A program made the position numbers and the translations under genes. This document shows positions 44,632-55,150 of a stretch of 64,000 bases of DNA, in pieces. Below the pieces are notes generated by a model that worked only from the letters and a program-made list of their open reading frames with translations, searched no databases and was not told the origin of the DNA. Origin of the DNA: DATJPR01 sp963752915 (GTDB taxonomy: Bacteria; Bacteroidota; Ignavibacteria; UBA10030; UBA6906); assembly GCA_963752915.1 (NCBI GenBank), contig CAVVZZ010000013.1, forward strand, positions 124,001-188,000, in the 5' to 3' direction. Within the stretch, counting starts at the first letter, position 1; the number at the start of each line of letters is the position of its first letter.

Positions 44632-44978
44632 CGCGGATACCTTGATTCTGAGAGACAATAGCCGCCGGGCGCTTGAGAACATCTGCGGCTCTGGAACACT
44701 TCTGTGCGCCGTCGATATCATTGCGGAAGATGCAATTCTCGAAATACCCCTCAATCAGTGCGGCCATCCCGGAGTCCGGACCCGCAGACGGGGCAGGGGC
44801 CCCTTCGAGTCGTTGGATTCACAGGGTTCCCATTGGACAGGTTGTCGCCCGGAATGACATTGTTCATGGTTCCGACCGTGAAGTCATTCGGAATCCACAC
44901 CGTATCTTGTGCCTGGGCCAAAGCCCCGAAGGGCAAGAGCGCCAGCGCAAACAGCACAACCGTATCCGGCTTCGCCAT
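44632..44978 (-). pseudogene. decayed remnant of a beta-helix protein gene (paralogue of 50385-52039)
   Basis: The first 55 codons (MAKPDTVVLFALALLPFGAL...DTVWIPNDFTVGT...NPVNP) closely match the start of the gene at 52039. After that only islands remain: APSAGPDSGMAALIEG, YFENC and IFRNDIDG, each joined where the intact copy has long insertions. It therefore carries at least three internal deletions and runs into the GH31 start. It no longer encodes a complete protein. Confidence 0.75.
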
Positions 44979-44984
44979 AGCCAT

Positions 44985-47048
44985 TCACCATGGGATGATG
45001 AGCTTCTGGGGACACAGCACGTCAGTGTTGCGATGCCCGGCCTGAAGGGCGTTGTTCACGTCGGCAAGCATGGCCTTGAGCTGGGGGATCCTCGGGTAGG
45101 CACGCAGGAGATCCTCCAACTCCTCTTTCGCAGGCTCGAGGCGGCCGGATCGCATCAGTGCGAGAGCGAGGACGCTCCCGTTCTGAAGGCGTTCTTCGGG
45201 AGACTGCGGAAACGCGGACAGATGTTCGTAATACTGCAGCGCACCGGCGGGATTTCCCTGCTGCATCTTGACATCGCCGAGCGTCCGGTAGGCCTGGAGC
45301 GTTGGATAGATCGTCAGAGAACGGCGCAGTGTCGCTTCCATTCCAGAAAGATCCTGCATCCGGAGTTGCGCCCTCTCGAGGCCGAGGTAGAGTTCGAGGT
45401 CGAGTGGGATTTCGCTCAGGAGCGCATGGTATTCCTTCGCGACGTCACCCCAGGCTCCTCTTCGCTGATACTCTGCGATGGCGAGTTCGTGCGCCTTCTT
45501 CCAATCGAGGGACAAATGAACCAGTTCATCGGCGATCTTCCCGAGGGTGTCCGTCGCTGCGATCGGCTTTGGTGTGAGAGTGTGATCCACAAACGGCCAT
45601 GACGAGGTAAGGACATCGGTATTTCTTGCAGCGACGCGTTCGTCCAACTCTGTCAATGGCCGTTCGTTCCAGAGGGTTTCGTCGGACACCGCGTCAGATC
45701 GTTCCCAGGTATCGCGTGGAACCAGCACACCGTTCCCATGCATTGCCCGTGCATACGCCGCGGCGATGAGAAAGCTCCCCCGCGAGTTCGGATGGAGGTG
45801 TTCCCAGATCAGCGAACGGCCCGGAACCCCTCCCGGAGAACGAGCAGAGAAGAGGGAATCGACGTCGACCACGATGCAGGATTCTCCGTCGGCCATCGAA
45901 CGGATCAGGTCGTTGAATTTGCTGTCGGTCCGAAATCGCAGTCCATCCTCGTCCCGCGCCGCAGTATATTCGCTGCGTGCTGCCGCAGAGTCCTTTCGCA
46001 GTTCCAGGCATTGAGCGAGACGGAAATGGGATTCAGCGTACATCGGGTCCTTCGCGATCGCCGCCCGGAACGACTGCTCAGCCGAATCCAGGGAAAGGCG
46101 TGCCATGAATTCCTTCCCCCGAAGGAGATCTTCTTCCGACGTCTTCTTCTGGTCGGGGGATATTCCCTGCGCCGATACTGAGACGAACGGGGCTTGATCG
46201 TGCAGACTCGAGACTTGAGTTCCCAGAAGAAGCGGGATATGCTCATTCCTGCACAATTCCCGAAGGTCGCGCATGTTCTCCGAAAATGCTGCGTACGCAT
46301 TCGTGTACGCCGTCGAGCCCGAGGGGACAATTCTGTCGCGTGCAAGCACTTCCATCATTGTTCCGCGGGTGGCGGCCGCGTCACTCTTCCCCACCCACCC
46401 GGTCAATCCACGATAGCCATCGGCAAGAAGCTGAACAGTCCTGAACCGGATGAGCCGAAGGTAGATCTCAGTAAACAACCGTGAGGGCCCGAGCGATTGC
46501 CGCGATGCGGCACCGAGCGCTCCATAGAACTCGTTGTGGCCGTCATAGACCACATAACAGTCCGGCTGGCATTGCACGAGATCACGCGCGAGGTCGAGCA
46601 CTGTATAGCTGTTCGTTGCAGTCATCCCGCAGTTGATCACTTCGATGTTCCGGGTGGGGAAGGTGGACTGCAGTCGCTGACGGAGCAGTGCGGGGAATGC
46701 CCCATTGAAGAGATACGGGAACCCTGCCGTCGTGGATCCTCCAAGACAGAATACCCTAACGGTCCCTGGGGGCTTGGGAAGCTGAAAATAATCGGCAGCT
46801 GTTGCGGGGGCAAAATGCGACGCACCGAAATAGCGGTACTTGACATCGGGGTTAAGGCGGTACCACGTCTGGTGCCGGAATTCCTGCGACACGAGGGGGG
46901 ACAGGTCGTGACCGTAGCCAAAGTAGCGAAGACCGACTTCCACTCCGATGAAGAACAGCACGGGCACTGCAACGAGAACCAGAGTGAACATGGCCCGCTG
47001 CAGTGTGCCTCGCCCTGTCTGCACCGGTGTCTTCCTGCGCCTCATCAC
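44985..47048 (-). CDS. membrane-anchored SGNH-hydrolase/TPR protein
   Basis: 687 aa. One N-terminal helix (residues about 20-41) and then an SGNH-type esterase domain: CLGGSTTAGFP (Ser nucleophile block), NCGMTATNSY, DGHNEFYG and HLHPNSRG (His block). The C-terminal third holds tetratricopeptide-like repeats (LRLAQCLEL..., LGDVKMQQGNPAGALQYYEHL). Possibly removes acetyl or other ester groups from polysaccharides. It overlaps the previous gene by 4 bp and is intact between two damaged enzyme genes. Stop at 44985, only 6 bp from the remnant. Confidence 0.75.
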   Translation of the reverse strand: MMRRRKTPVQTGRGTLQRAMFTLVLVAVPVLFFIGVEVGLRYFGYGHDLSPLVSQEFRHQTWYRLNPDVKYRYFGASHFAPATAADYFQLPKPPGTVRVFCLGGSTTAGFPYLFNGAFPALLRQRLQSTFPTRNIEVINCGMTATNSYTVLDLARDLVQCQPDCYVVYDGHNEFYGALGAASRQSLGPSRLFTEIYLRLIRFRTVQLLADGYRGLTGWVGKSDAAATRGTMMEVLARDRIVPSGSTAYTNAYAAFSENMRDLRELCRNEHIPLLLGTQVSSLHDQAPFVSVSAQGISPDQKKTSEEDLLRGKEFMARLSLDSAEQSFRAAIAKDPMYAESHFRLAQCLELRKDSAAARSEYTAARDEDGLRFRTDSKFNDLIRSMADGESCIVVDVDSLFSARSPGGVPGRSLIWEHLHPNSRGSFLIAAAYARAMHGNGVLVPRDTWERSDAVSDETLWNERPLTELDERVAARNTDVLTSSWPFVDHTLTPKPIAATDTLGKIADELVHLSLDWKKAHELAIAEYQRRGAWGDVAKEYHALLSEIPLDLELYLGLERAQLRMQDLSGMEATLRRSLTIYPTLQAYRTLGDVKMQQGNPAGALQYYEHLSAFPQSPEERLQNGSVLALALMRSGRLEPAKEELEDLLRAYPRIPQLKAMLADVNNALQAGHRNTDVLCPQKLIIPW

Positions 47049-48256
47049 TTTCCCTTCGGGACTGTTCCGGGTCGTGAGTACTTCTCACGAATCATCCTTC
47101 CTGTGGGCGTATCGGCGAACTCTGTTGTCAGGATATCGTAGTATCCGGCCGCCTTCGTCTTTTGCTCTGACAGCAAGGCGATCGTGAACTCATTGAACAG
47201 CACGGCTTCCTTGACCGAACGATCAGGTTGAGTGGCGAGCGCAGCCTGAATGTAGGCCTCCCGTCGGGCTTCGGGCCACGACGTATTCCGAACACAGAGA
47301 GAAAGAGCGTTCGGGTTCATCGTCCACACGGGGGAGGCCGGGCCGAGGGATTCCATGCACGTCGTCGATGATGCAACATCCTTCATATGTGCATTCAGTG
47401 AAGTGCTGAGATATGCCAGCGCCCACACCGAGCGCACCACGGTATCACGTTCCCTCTGTTCCTTTTGGAAGAGGTCTGCCAGGCGAGGCCGCCAGTCGAA
47501 CATCGTACTATCCAGGACCTTGTGACTCCGGGCAGCAAGAATGCGCGCACCGAGATAGTCTTCATCCCCCCTCCACCACTGCATCACTGCGGCGGCGATC
47601 CCCTTCGTCTGCCTCGTCGCCTTTACAAAGTCTTCTTTGGCTGATGAAGCGGATCGATCGAGCAGCGACTCATCAAACGTGATTTTCGCGACTCCGCCCG
47701 TGGTCCTGATCCGAGCATTGTAGGAGCCATCCTTGTTCAGCACGTAGGCCACATTCCTCACCCCTTCTGCGCTTTCCCTATCCCGGCATCCACGGAGCCG
47801 GAAACTGACGCTGTCGGTCTTCGCTGGTATTTCAGCGCTGTACACTCCTTCGCGTTGTTTTTTCATCGGGACGGCGGTGAGGATATTCCACAGGTTGAAG
47901 TCTCCGATCACTTTGAGATCCAGGTCACCCGGGTAGTATGTATAGCAACCCAGGGTAATATTGAGCTCAACCGGCTTCCTGTCCTGCGTAAAAAGGGTGA
48001 CGGAGTGGTCGGCGTAGCCGACGCCAGTGAACCGCAGAATCCAGAACCCTGAACGGGGCAGGGTCAACCGGTACGTGCCTTCGGAGGAGGCCTGGACAAC
48101 CTGGAGCACGGAAACCGCGTCGGGAGTCAGGAGCGCAACGTGCGCCATGATCAACGGTTTGCCCCCCGGTGCGGTCACGACGCCGGTGCATTCAGTCTGT
48201 GCTGACGTCGGCAGCCACGACATCAGGACAACCACGACAACCAGAAAAAGACGCAT
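47045..48256 (-). CDS. secreted protein with carboxypeptidase-like and CBM48-like domains
   Basis: 403 aa. Signal peptide MRLFLVVVVVLMSWLPTSAQ, then a carboxypeptidase regulatory-like domain (TGVVTAPGGKPLIMAHVAL). A segment VIGDFNLWNILTAVPMKKQREGVYSAEIPA resembles starch-binding/CBM48-type beta-sandwich domains. The rest is helical and not recognised. Coupled to the SGNH/TPR gene by a 4-bp overlap. Probably a periplasmic or surface partner of that protein. Family assignment of the last 200 residues is open. Confidence 0.65.
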   Translation of the reverse strand: MRLFLVVVVVLMSWLPTSAQTECTGVVTAPGGKPLIMAHVALLTPDAVSVLQVVQASSEGTYRLTLPRSGFWILRFTGVGYADHSVTLFTQDRKPVELNITLGCYTYYPGDLDLKVIGDFNLWNILTAVPMKKQREGVYSAEIPAKTDSVSFRLRGCRDRESAEGVRNVAYVLNKDGSYNARIRTTGGVAKITFDESLLDRSASSAKEDFVKATRQTKGIAAAVMQWWRGDEDYLGARILAARSHKVLDSTMFDWRPRLADLFQKEQRERDTVVRSVWALAYLSTSLNAHMKDVASSTTCMESLGPASPVWTMNPNALSLCVRNTSWPEARREAYIQAALATQPDRSVKEAVLFNEFTIALLSEQKTKAAGYYDILTTEFADTPTGRMIREKYSRPGTVPKGK

Positions 48257-48271
48257 CGATCTTCTCCTTAG

Positions 48272-50280
48272 TCAACGAAGCATGAGCATCTTCACGGATC
48301 GGGTCGCAGCTCCCGCCTCGAGCCGGGCCACGTAGACACCGCTGCTCAAGCGGTCTCCGATGAACACTACGGTGTGGGTTCCTGCTGCCTCCACGCCCTG
48401 CACAAGCGTCGTTACTTCACGGCCAATGACGTCGTACACTTTTAGAGACACGTGTCCCGAGGAAGGCAGTTCATACACGATGGTCGTAGAAGGGTTGAAC
48501 GGGTTGGGATAGTTTTGCCGGAGGGTCAATGACGTTGGAACCTGCCTCTGAGTCGGTTCAGCAACGCTTGTCGCAGACGACTCCACAAAATACGACGAGA
48601 CAAACACCAGCGGCGCGTTCCAATTGATTGCAATCTCGTTCGAGGCATAACTTTGCCAATTGTCGACGTAGCACCGTGCCGGAGGCGTTGAGCTCGTGAA
48701 GAGGGCTGCGAGGGTCGGATCGTCGCGATTTTCGTCCGGGCCGCCAACCATGAGTCCAGGGATCGGGTCGGTGATGCCATCCGAGTATGACGGACGGTGA
48801 TGCGGGTTCATAGGCGAGACTGTTCCCACTCCCGTAACGTAGGTCATATTCTGTCTATTGCAGCCGAGGATGTAGTTCAACTGCTGGAGCGCCGCCACTC
48901 TGTACGCGGCATTGTCGCTTTCTTTCCACCCGAAGATAAGAAGAATGGCGTTATTCAGGACACTCGAGTTGCTGCCCCAGAAGTATCCTGTGGGAGAAAG
49001 GCTGACATTGAGACCGTCCGCACCGGTGATGGTCAGAAGTGCAGAGCAATATGTCAGAAGGCCGTTATGGAGGGTTGTCTTGATTGAGGTAACGGCGCTC
49101 GACTGGGTCCCGAACAGATATTCGGCTTGCGCAAGGGACCCGAGATTCGGCCAGCCCATCACGGACGTAAAGACCCCGGGGTCGCCATAGTGCGCCTTGA
49201 AATACGAGTGGTACGTGTCTTCGCCGGTCGATTCATAGAGTTCCACAGAAGCCCAGAGACGTTCGTCTGCGTCGTATGTGTCGCCGTACTCGCCGGTCGC
49301 GGTTCCCGTTGGGTTCTTGAATCCTCCTGTCGGGACTATTGAACTGTTCGCTGCAAGATAGGTCCAAGCGAGCCGTGCCGCCGCAAGGCACCGGGACGCA
49401 AAGGCGGTATCGAACGGCTGATAGATGCGGGCCGCTTGCGCCATCATTCCGCAGAAATCGCCGGTTGCTGTCGAAGATTTCTGGTAGACGTACCGTGTCG
49501 CAACATCGGAGCTCGGCATTTCGAATCCGTCGAATTGCGCTGTCGTCACTTTAAAATAGACTCCGCCGTCGGAAGAGTCTTGCATGGTGAGAAGCCATTC
49601 GAGTTCATAGCGGACTTCGTCAAGGACGTCAGGAACGTGGTTCCCGCTCTCCGGAATATTGAGATCGTCGGCCTGCAGCGTTGCGGGGGAGAGTTCATAG
49701 GCCAGGAGCAGTGTCCCGACGGACACGCCGGCGTTGACGGTATATTTGCCATAGTCGCCGGCGTCGTGCCAGCCGCCGGTGGAGACGAGCGATCCGGTCT
49801 TGCCGGTCGTCGAGTGGAAGACGCCATCGTGTGTGTGGCACGCAGCGCGCGCGTACACGCCGGCATTGGCCGCAAGGAGTGCTTCTCCGCATCGCTGGAA
49901 GTAAAACCCCTTCACCGCCTTGCGCGTAACATCATCGTACACCGAAGGAGCAATCTCGAAGGCATAAGAGGTATCCCCGGCGTTCGTCGCCACAACATAT
50001 CGTCCCCTCGCGCGTCAGTGCGGAAAAGTCTCCGCGATACGTCTTCAATCCCGTCGCGGCGATCTTTCGTCGCCGTGAGGTGGATGGTATCCGCGAAATA
50101 GACCGCGCCGCTTGACGGATCGACCACCATAAAACTGTCGGCCGATGTCACAAAGTACGCAAATTTCGATTCGTCCGGGAGATAGCCGGACTGATTGACC
50201 ATGACCAGCTGTGCGGAACAGATATCCACCCAGGCGACGGCAAGGGCAGCAGACAACGAAATGAGAATCGACGAACGCAT
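48272..50280 (-). pseudogene. GH9 glycosidase gene with sorting domain and two +1 frameshifts
   Basis: Start MRSSILISLSAALAVAW (signal peptide, GGAGG upstream) and CelD_N-type domain MVNQSGYLPDESKFAYF. An extra base near 50058-50060 and another in the C4 run 50004-50007 shift the frame twice. Read through, the sequence becomes GLKTYRGDFSALTREG and continues as an intact GH9 domain (GWHDAGDYGKY, NPHHRPS, YASNEIAINWNAPLVF) and a C-terminal sorting domain (NYPNPFNPSTTIVYELP). It matches the intact paralogue at 61356, which has no sorting domain. GH9 is a beta-1,4-glucanase-type family. Confidence 0.8.
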
Positions 50281-50316
50281 GGTGCCTCCTTCGGCATTGC
50301 ACGACCTTCCAAACAA

Positions 50317-50344
50317 CAGGGCCGAAGCGCGTGCTCCGGCCCTG
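50317..50344 (-). terminator. hairpin between beta-helix and GH9 genes
   Basis: CAGGGCCG/CGGCCCTG stem of 8 bp with a 12-nt loop. In minus-strand reading it is followed by TTGTTTGG. It follows the beta-helix stop and precedes the GH9 start, so it probably separates two transcripts. Confidence 0.55.
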
Positions 50345-50384
50345 GACTAGCTTCACCGCTTTGCTGTGGACAGAGTCCCACTAT

Positions 50385-52039
50385 TTATTTCAGCATCAGC
50401 ATTTTCTTCGTCATGGTCTGATCGCCGACCGTCAATGTGTAGATGTAGGCGCCGGACGCAAGGTTCACTCCATTGAATGTCGCCGTGTAGCTGCCCGGAC
50501 TCTGAATACCGTTGTACAAGGTCGCGACTTCCTGTCCGAGGACGTTAAAGATCTTCAGCGACACGCTTGCCGTCTTCGGCACGGCGTAGGCGATCTTCGT
50601 CTCGGGATTGAACGGATTCGGATAATTCTGGTCCAGTCGCATGCTCTGCGGAACGGTGTTTGACGTTTGCTTCACCGAAGTCGGGAGGACGTACTGCGCA
50701 TACTTGGCCGGGAACCAGTGATACAGGTCGCCAACCGGGAGGCCGTCACTACCACCTGCGAGCAGGGTTGCATTGGTGTACGACAAGGTCTTCCTTCAGC
50801 GGCCAGGCCGCATTGAGATCCGGGTTGTAGCCCCAGAAGCAGCTTCCGCCCGTGACATAGCGATACTGCAGGAACACCATGAGACTGTCGAGATTGGTCG
50901 CGGGTTTTACAAAACCCGGGTCTTCGCCATCGTAGTTGTTTGCCATTGTGAACTTCGGATGCCACGTGAACATATCCAGCGTCCTGTCGTTCATCATCGG
51001 CTCGGCGAAGATATACAGATGCGAGGCCTTCACGCTGTCAATGGCGTTATACGTATCATAGAAGGTCTGGAATTCAGCCTGCGTGAAATTGCTGTTGTTC
51101 GAGAAGTTCACGACACGGTCTGTTTCCGCGACACCGTTGTACACCGTTCCGTCCGGAATCGTGTCGATATCAACTGTTGTTCCCCAGAGCAGAAGATCCG
51201 GGTCCTGGCCGACGCGATCCGCCCTCCGCTCACCGGTGAAGTGGCAGTTCATGAAGATATTGTTCGTTGCGATCAGATGCGTCATATAGTAGAACTTGAA
51301 CGCAAACTTCGAAATGTTCAGGAACGTGTTGTGGTCGTACAGCACGTACTTCGGCGGTGTGTAGTCTGTTTGGAACGAGAATCCCTGATTCTCAAACGTG
51401 CAATTCGTCGAGATCACCGTATCGAGCGTGGCCGCAGACGAAACCGTCGCCAACTGTCGCCCCGCCCACCACTGTCCGCCATCGATATCATTGCGGAAGA
51501 TGCAGTTCCGGAACGTCAGGTCGATATCCGTGCCATACGCCATGACGCAGATGCCGGTCGCCCAGTCGAAGACGCAGTTCTCGAAGTACCCCTTGGTGTT
51601 GCTGTTCTCCATGGCCAGATCCGTCCAGTTCTGCGCCCCCGTATCCGTGACATACAGAATCCAGATGTTCTTCAGGGAGATATCACCATAGCAGTCGATG
51701 ATGTGCGTGTAGTACAACCCGGCGACTGTTCCTTCGACAAGCACGGCCATCCCTGGGTCCGTGCCGCCCGCCGGCGCCGGTTCACCTTCCAGACGCAAAT
51801 GTGTTCCCGCCTTCGTGACAAGCGGTCCGTTCAGGGCATAGTAGCCGCCGCGATGGAGCATGTACACGCGGTTCGGGATTCACAGGGTTCCCATTGGACA
51901 GGGTGTCGCCCTGAATAACGCTGTTGATCGTTCCGACCGTGAAGTCATTCGGAATCCATACCGTATCTGGTGCCTGGGCCATCGCCCCCAAGGGCAAGAG
52001 CACCAGGGCGATCAGAACGACAAAGTGTAGCTTTGCCAT
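50385..52039 (-). pseudogene. right-handed beta-helix protein gene with sorting domain and two +1 frameshifts
   Basis: The first 55 codons (MAKLHFVVLIALVLLPLGAMAQ signal peptide, then DTVWIPNDFTVGT) end at an extra base in the G3 run 51875-51877. The next frame (NRVYMLHRGGYYALNGPL) holds beta-helix repeats with N-C-x-F patterns (FENCVFDWATG, FRNCIFRNDIDGG). A second extra base in 50785-50788 leads to SYTNATLLAGG and the sorting domain NYPNPFNPETKIAYAVP. Polysaccharide lyases often have this fold, but no catalytic site is recognised. A shrunken paralogue lies at 44632-44978. Confidence 0.75.
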
Positions 52040-52096
52040 AGCGAGGCCTTCTTGGTTGGTGAGATATGTTGATTGTCTGAACAAACGGCTTCCGGA

Positions 52097-55057
52097 TTAC
52101 AGGCTGTAACGCAACCCGAGATCAGCAGTGAGACCGTAAAAGATCTGACTCGTCGTCCCGCCGATTGACTGCTGTGTAGAAAGATCCGAACGCGAATTCA
52201 GGTTGTTGATATCCAGGAATACTTGAAGACCTTCGATCGGAAGCTTCTGACGAACGGAGAGGTCCGCCCGGAAATAATTCTCCGAATACCCGAAATATTC
52301 TACCGCCGAGCCGGCACCGGTCAGCATCTTTCCCTGGAAGAATAACGACAGCCGGGTCGAAAAGCCTTTGTAGTCGTACCCAATCGACGCGTTGATGATG
52401 TCATTGGGCTGGTTGATGAGCGGCCCCGAGATCGAAGTATCGGCGACGACTTTGAGCGGCTTCCTGCTTCCTGGCGGCGGCGGGTATGTGTGAGTCGTTG
52501 CCAGCGGATACCGGGTCTCGGAATTCAGGTGTGTGTAGTTGATGCTCAGGACAAGCCCGTCAAACGGGAAGGGGAGATACCACAGACGGTGCTGGAAATC
52601 AACCTCCACGCCGCGGACGTATGCAGGTGTGGGGTTGTTGTAGTACGTACTATAGTTTGCCCCTGTCGCCGCCCCTGGTACCTGCGAGTTCTTGAGATAG
52701 CCTGGAACGGTCGTGGAATCAGAAAGGGCGTACTGCACCCAGTACGAGAAATCCTTGATCTCCTTGTAGAATGCTCCGACAGAAAAGAGCCCGATATCGT
52801 TGCTGTGGATCGTGAGCATTAGATCGTGGTTGTACGCATGCATCGGGCGCAGTGACGGGTTGCCCGCGTTCACGTATTGCCCAGAGTAGTCCATATTGAT
52901 ATACGGTGAGATCTCGCCGAATTTCGGACGGGAGAGTGTCTGCGTATACGCATACCGCACGTCGACCCAATCGGCGAGGTCGACTTTGGTCTGAACCATG
53001 GGAAGCCAGAACTTGTTCAACGGCTTCACCGTGACCGGCGTGGCATGTTCCTGTGTCCAGTCCTGTGTCGCTTTGATGTTGTACGCGGTGAACTCCGAAC
53101 GGTCCTGTTCAAACCGCGCGCCGCCAACGACAAGGATTCGTTGGCCGATGTTCAGCTCGGCCATGCCATAGCCGGCAGAGTAATTTTCCACATCCATGTA
53201 GTCGTTGCGCATCATATCATACGCGCCGGAGACCCACCGTTGATTCGTGGAGAGGTTGTTCGCGATATAGCGAACAGTTTCTCCGAGGAACGGGGCATTG
53301 GGTACCCAGACCATCGTTCCGAATCGTCCGCCGAGGAAATTGCCGTAGAGCGAATTGTCCGGGTTCGTAAATCCGTACCCATGGAGATTCTGAGTCGTCG
53401 CATCGTACATGGTTGCCCATTGAGGGTAGAGCGATACTAAGACTGGGACGACTTGATTCCCCTGCCAGCGCATCTGGGCGTACGGTGTATTCTCGTCATA
53501 GTTCCGGCTGTAGCGGATGTACTTCCCTCCGAATTTCAGGTAGCCTGAGAGATCGGCTTGTTCCAGGTGGAACGGCACTTTCACATTGCCTGCAAGAATC
53601 CCATCATTCTCCTGGAACCGATAGGCATAGCGGTCCATCTGTTGTATGAACAATTGGGAGGTGTCGAGGACCACACCCTGGTACAAGCGTTCCGGAGGAA
53701 TATTCGGGGCCTGACTGCCTCCGGAATGAATGACGGCCACATCGTCAAAGTCAAACCCGAGCACTTCGGGGTTGGCATTCCGCGTGTACGATGCTGCGCC
53801 TGTCAGATCGATGCTCATGAACCCGAAATCCGTCGTCGCTGAAAGCTTCGAGAGCATAAGGTCGGTGTTACTGTTTCCCTGCGTAGAATTAAAAGAGAGG
53901 TCCGCGTTTGGGCCGAAAGCGTAGGTTGTCGTGTAGTCATGATATAGGGAGTTCAAGCGGCTAGCCAAATTCACAAAAGTAATCGCGGTTTCGCCGGTCT
54001 TGTAATCAAGGATCAAGTTGCCCCCATAGCGTGAGCGCGTCTCTTGATGCCGGTTGAGCCCCATTCCGGAAACATAGACCTGACCGTATTGTTGTCCGGG
54101 TGTCGCCCCGCTGAGCAGCGAGTACGATCCATTGAAGTTGTCAGCGGCCCGGTCATATTTCTCCGCGCTCGCCTGGAAATAGACGCCGAAGGCATCGTCG
54201 AAGAACCGATTGCTGACCGCTCCCATCAGCTTGTAGTTATTATAGAGGCTGTTCTTTTCAGTGTACCCCTCCTGATACATCAGGTCGGAGTGAAATCCCG
54301 ATGGGGCTTCCCGCAACAGCATGTCGACGACACCGCCGATCGCGTTCGCGTCCTTGTCCGGCGTCAGTGCCTTGTACACGTCGATCGCCTTCAGCATGTA
54401 GGGGGAGATCATCGTAAGGTCGACGCTCTTATCGTACTGATTCGTCGAGCCGATCGAGATCCCTTCAATGGAGACAATATTGTATTCCGGGGAGAGCCCG
54501 CGGATCGTGATCTTGCTTGCTTCCCCCGAACTCCGTTGCACGGAGACGCCAGGAAGTCGACCGATCGCTTCCGCCGCGTTGTAGTCGGGCAGTTCCTGGA
54601 TCTTCGCTTCCGACACGACGTTCTTGATGGTGTTCGCAGACAGCTGCTCATTGATCGCCTGCATCTGTCCCTGTGCCTGGGCTGTCACCGTTACTGTCTG
54701 GCTGACAATCGTCGTTGGGCCGAGAGACACGTTCAGCGTCGAGGTCTGGTCTTCGACCACCACGACGGCGGCCGAATCGGTCACATAGCCGACGTAGGAA
54801 ATTTGCAGCATCTGTCTTCCCGAGGGGACGTTATAGATGACGAAATTACCGTTCAGATCAGTTGCGGCCCCGAGGGTGAAGTGTTTCACAATGACGTTTG
54901 CGCCCGGGAGAGCATCCTTCGCATCCCTGTCGATCACCCGCCCCCGGACTATCCCGGTTCCTGCGGCAAACACCACTTGTGCGGCGAAAACGGCAATCGT
55001 CAGCAGCCCTGCGGCCCTCGCGAGCGAGAGGTTTTTCATGTGATAGCCGTGGCGCAT
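52097..55057 (-). CDS. TonB-dependent receptor with carboxypeptidase-like N-domain
   Basis: About 986 aa. The start at 55057 has AAAGGAG at a good distance. Signal peptide to about residue 30, then a regulatory-like beta-sandwich (GIVRGRVIDRDAKDALPGANVIV), plug domain (ELPDYNAAEAIGRLPGVSVQRSSGEASKITIRGL) and a barrel ending LGLRYSL. Typical outer-membrane receptor of FCB bacteria; together with the neighbouring binding protein and glycosidases it probably takes up an oligosaccharide. Intact, unlike the next three secreted enzyme genes. Confidence 0.93.
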   Translation of the reverse strand: MRHGYHMKNLSLARAAGLLTIAVFAAQVVFAAGTGIVRGRVIDRDAKDALPGANVIVKHFTLGAATDLNGNFVIYNVPSGRQMLQISYVGYVTDSAAVVVVEDQTSTLNVSLGPTTIVSQTVTVTAQAQGQMQAINEQLSANTIKNVVSEAKIQELPDYNAAEAIGRLPGVSVQRSSGEASKITIRGLSPEYNIVSIEGISIGSTNQYDKSVDLTMISPYMLKAIDVYKALTPDKDANAIGGVVDMLLREAPSGFHSDLMYQEGYTEKNSLYNNYKLMGAVSNRFFDDAFGVYFQASAEKYDRAADNFNGSYSLLSGATPGQQYGQVYVSGMGLNRHQETRSRYGGNLILDYKTGETAITFVNLASRLNSLYHDYTTTYAFGPNADLSFNSTQGNSNTDLMLSKLSATTDFGFMSIDLTGAASYTRNANPEVLGFDFDDVAVIHSGGSQAPNIPPERLYQGVVLDTSQLFIQQMDRYAYRFQENDGILAGNVKVPFHLEQADLSGYLKFGGKYIRYSRNYDENTPYAQMRWQGNQVVPVLVSLYPQWATMYDATTQNLHGYGFTNPDNSLYGNFLGGRFGTMVWVPNAPFLGETVRYIANNLSTNQRWVSGAYDMMRNDYMDVENYSAGYGMAELNIGQRILVVGGARFEQDRSEFTAYNIKATQDWTQEHATPVTVKPLNKFWLPMVQTKVDLADWVDVRYAYTQTLSRPKFGEISPYINMDYSGQYVNAGNPSLRPMHAYNHDLMLTIHSNDIGLFSVGAFYKEIKDFSYWVQYALSDSTTVPGYLKNSQVPGAATGANYSTYYNNPTPAYVRGVEVDFQHRLWYLPFPFDGLVLSINYTHLNSETRYPLATTHTYPPPPGSRKPLKVVADTSISGPLINQPNDIINASIGYDYKGFSTRLSLFFQGKMLTGAGSAVEYFGYSENYFRADLSVRQKLPIEGLQVFLDINNLNSRSDLSTQQSIGGTTSQIFYGLTADLGLRYSL

Positions 55058-55106
55058 GGATATCTCCTTTAAGGTATCGTCTTTCACTGGATTGGAAACA
55101 TTGAAC

Positions 55107-55132
55107 CGGCGGGACCGTCTCCAGTCCCGCCG
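55107..55132 (-). terminator. hairpin between binding-protein and receptor genes
   Basis: A perfect 9-bp stem CGGCGGGAC/GTCCCGCCG with an 8-nt loop in the 93-bp gap. It could lower the expression of the receptor relative to the abundant surface binding protein. Confidence 0.55.
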
Positions 55133-55150
55133 ATTGATGCATCAGTACGC

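Noticed and set aside
42233..52039. Programmed +1 frameshifting shared by the three broken genes
   Set aside because: The six sites have no common slippery sequence, rare codon or downstream structure that I can see; mutation or sequencing error explains them more simply. Kept only as a low-probability alternative.
54044..55072. Plus-strand frame of 342 codons opposite the TonB receptor
   Set aside because: No motif, antisense to a strongly recognised receptor gene.
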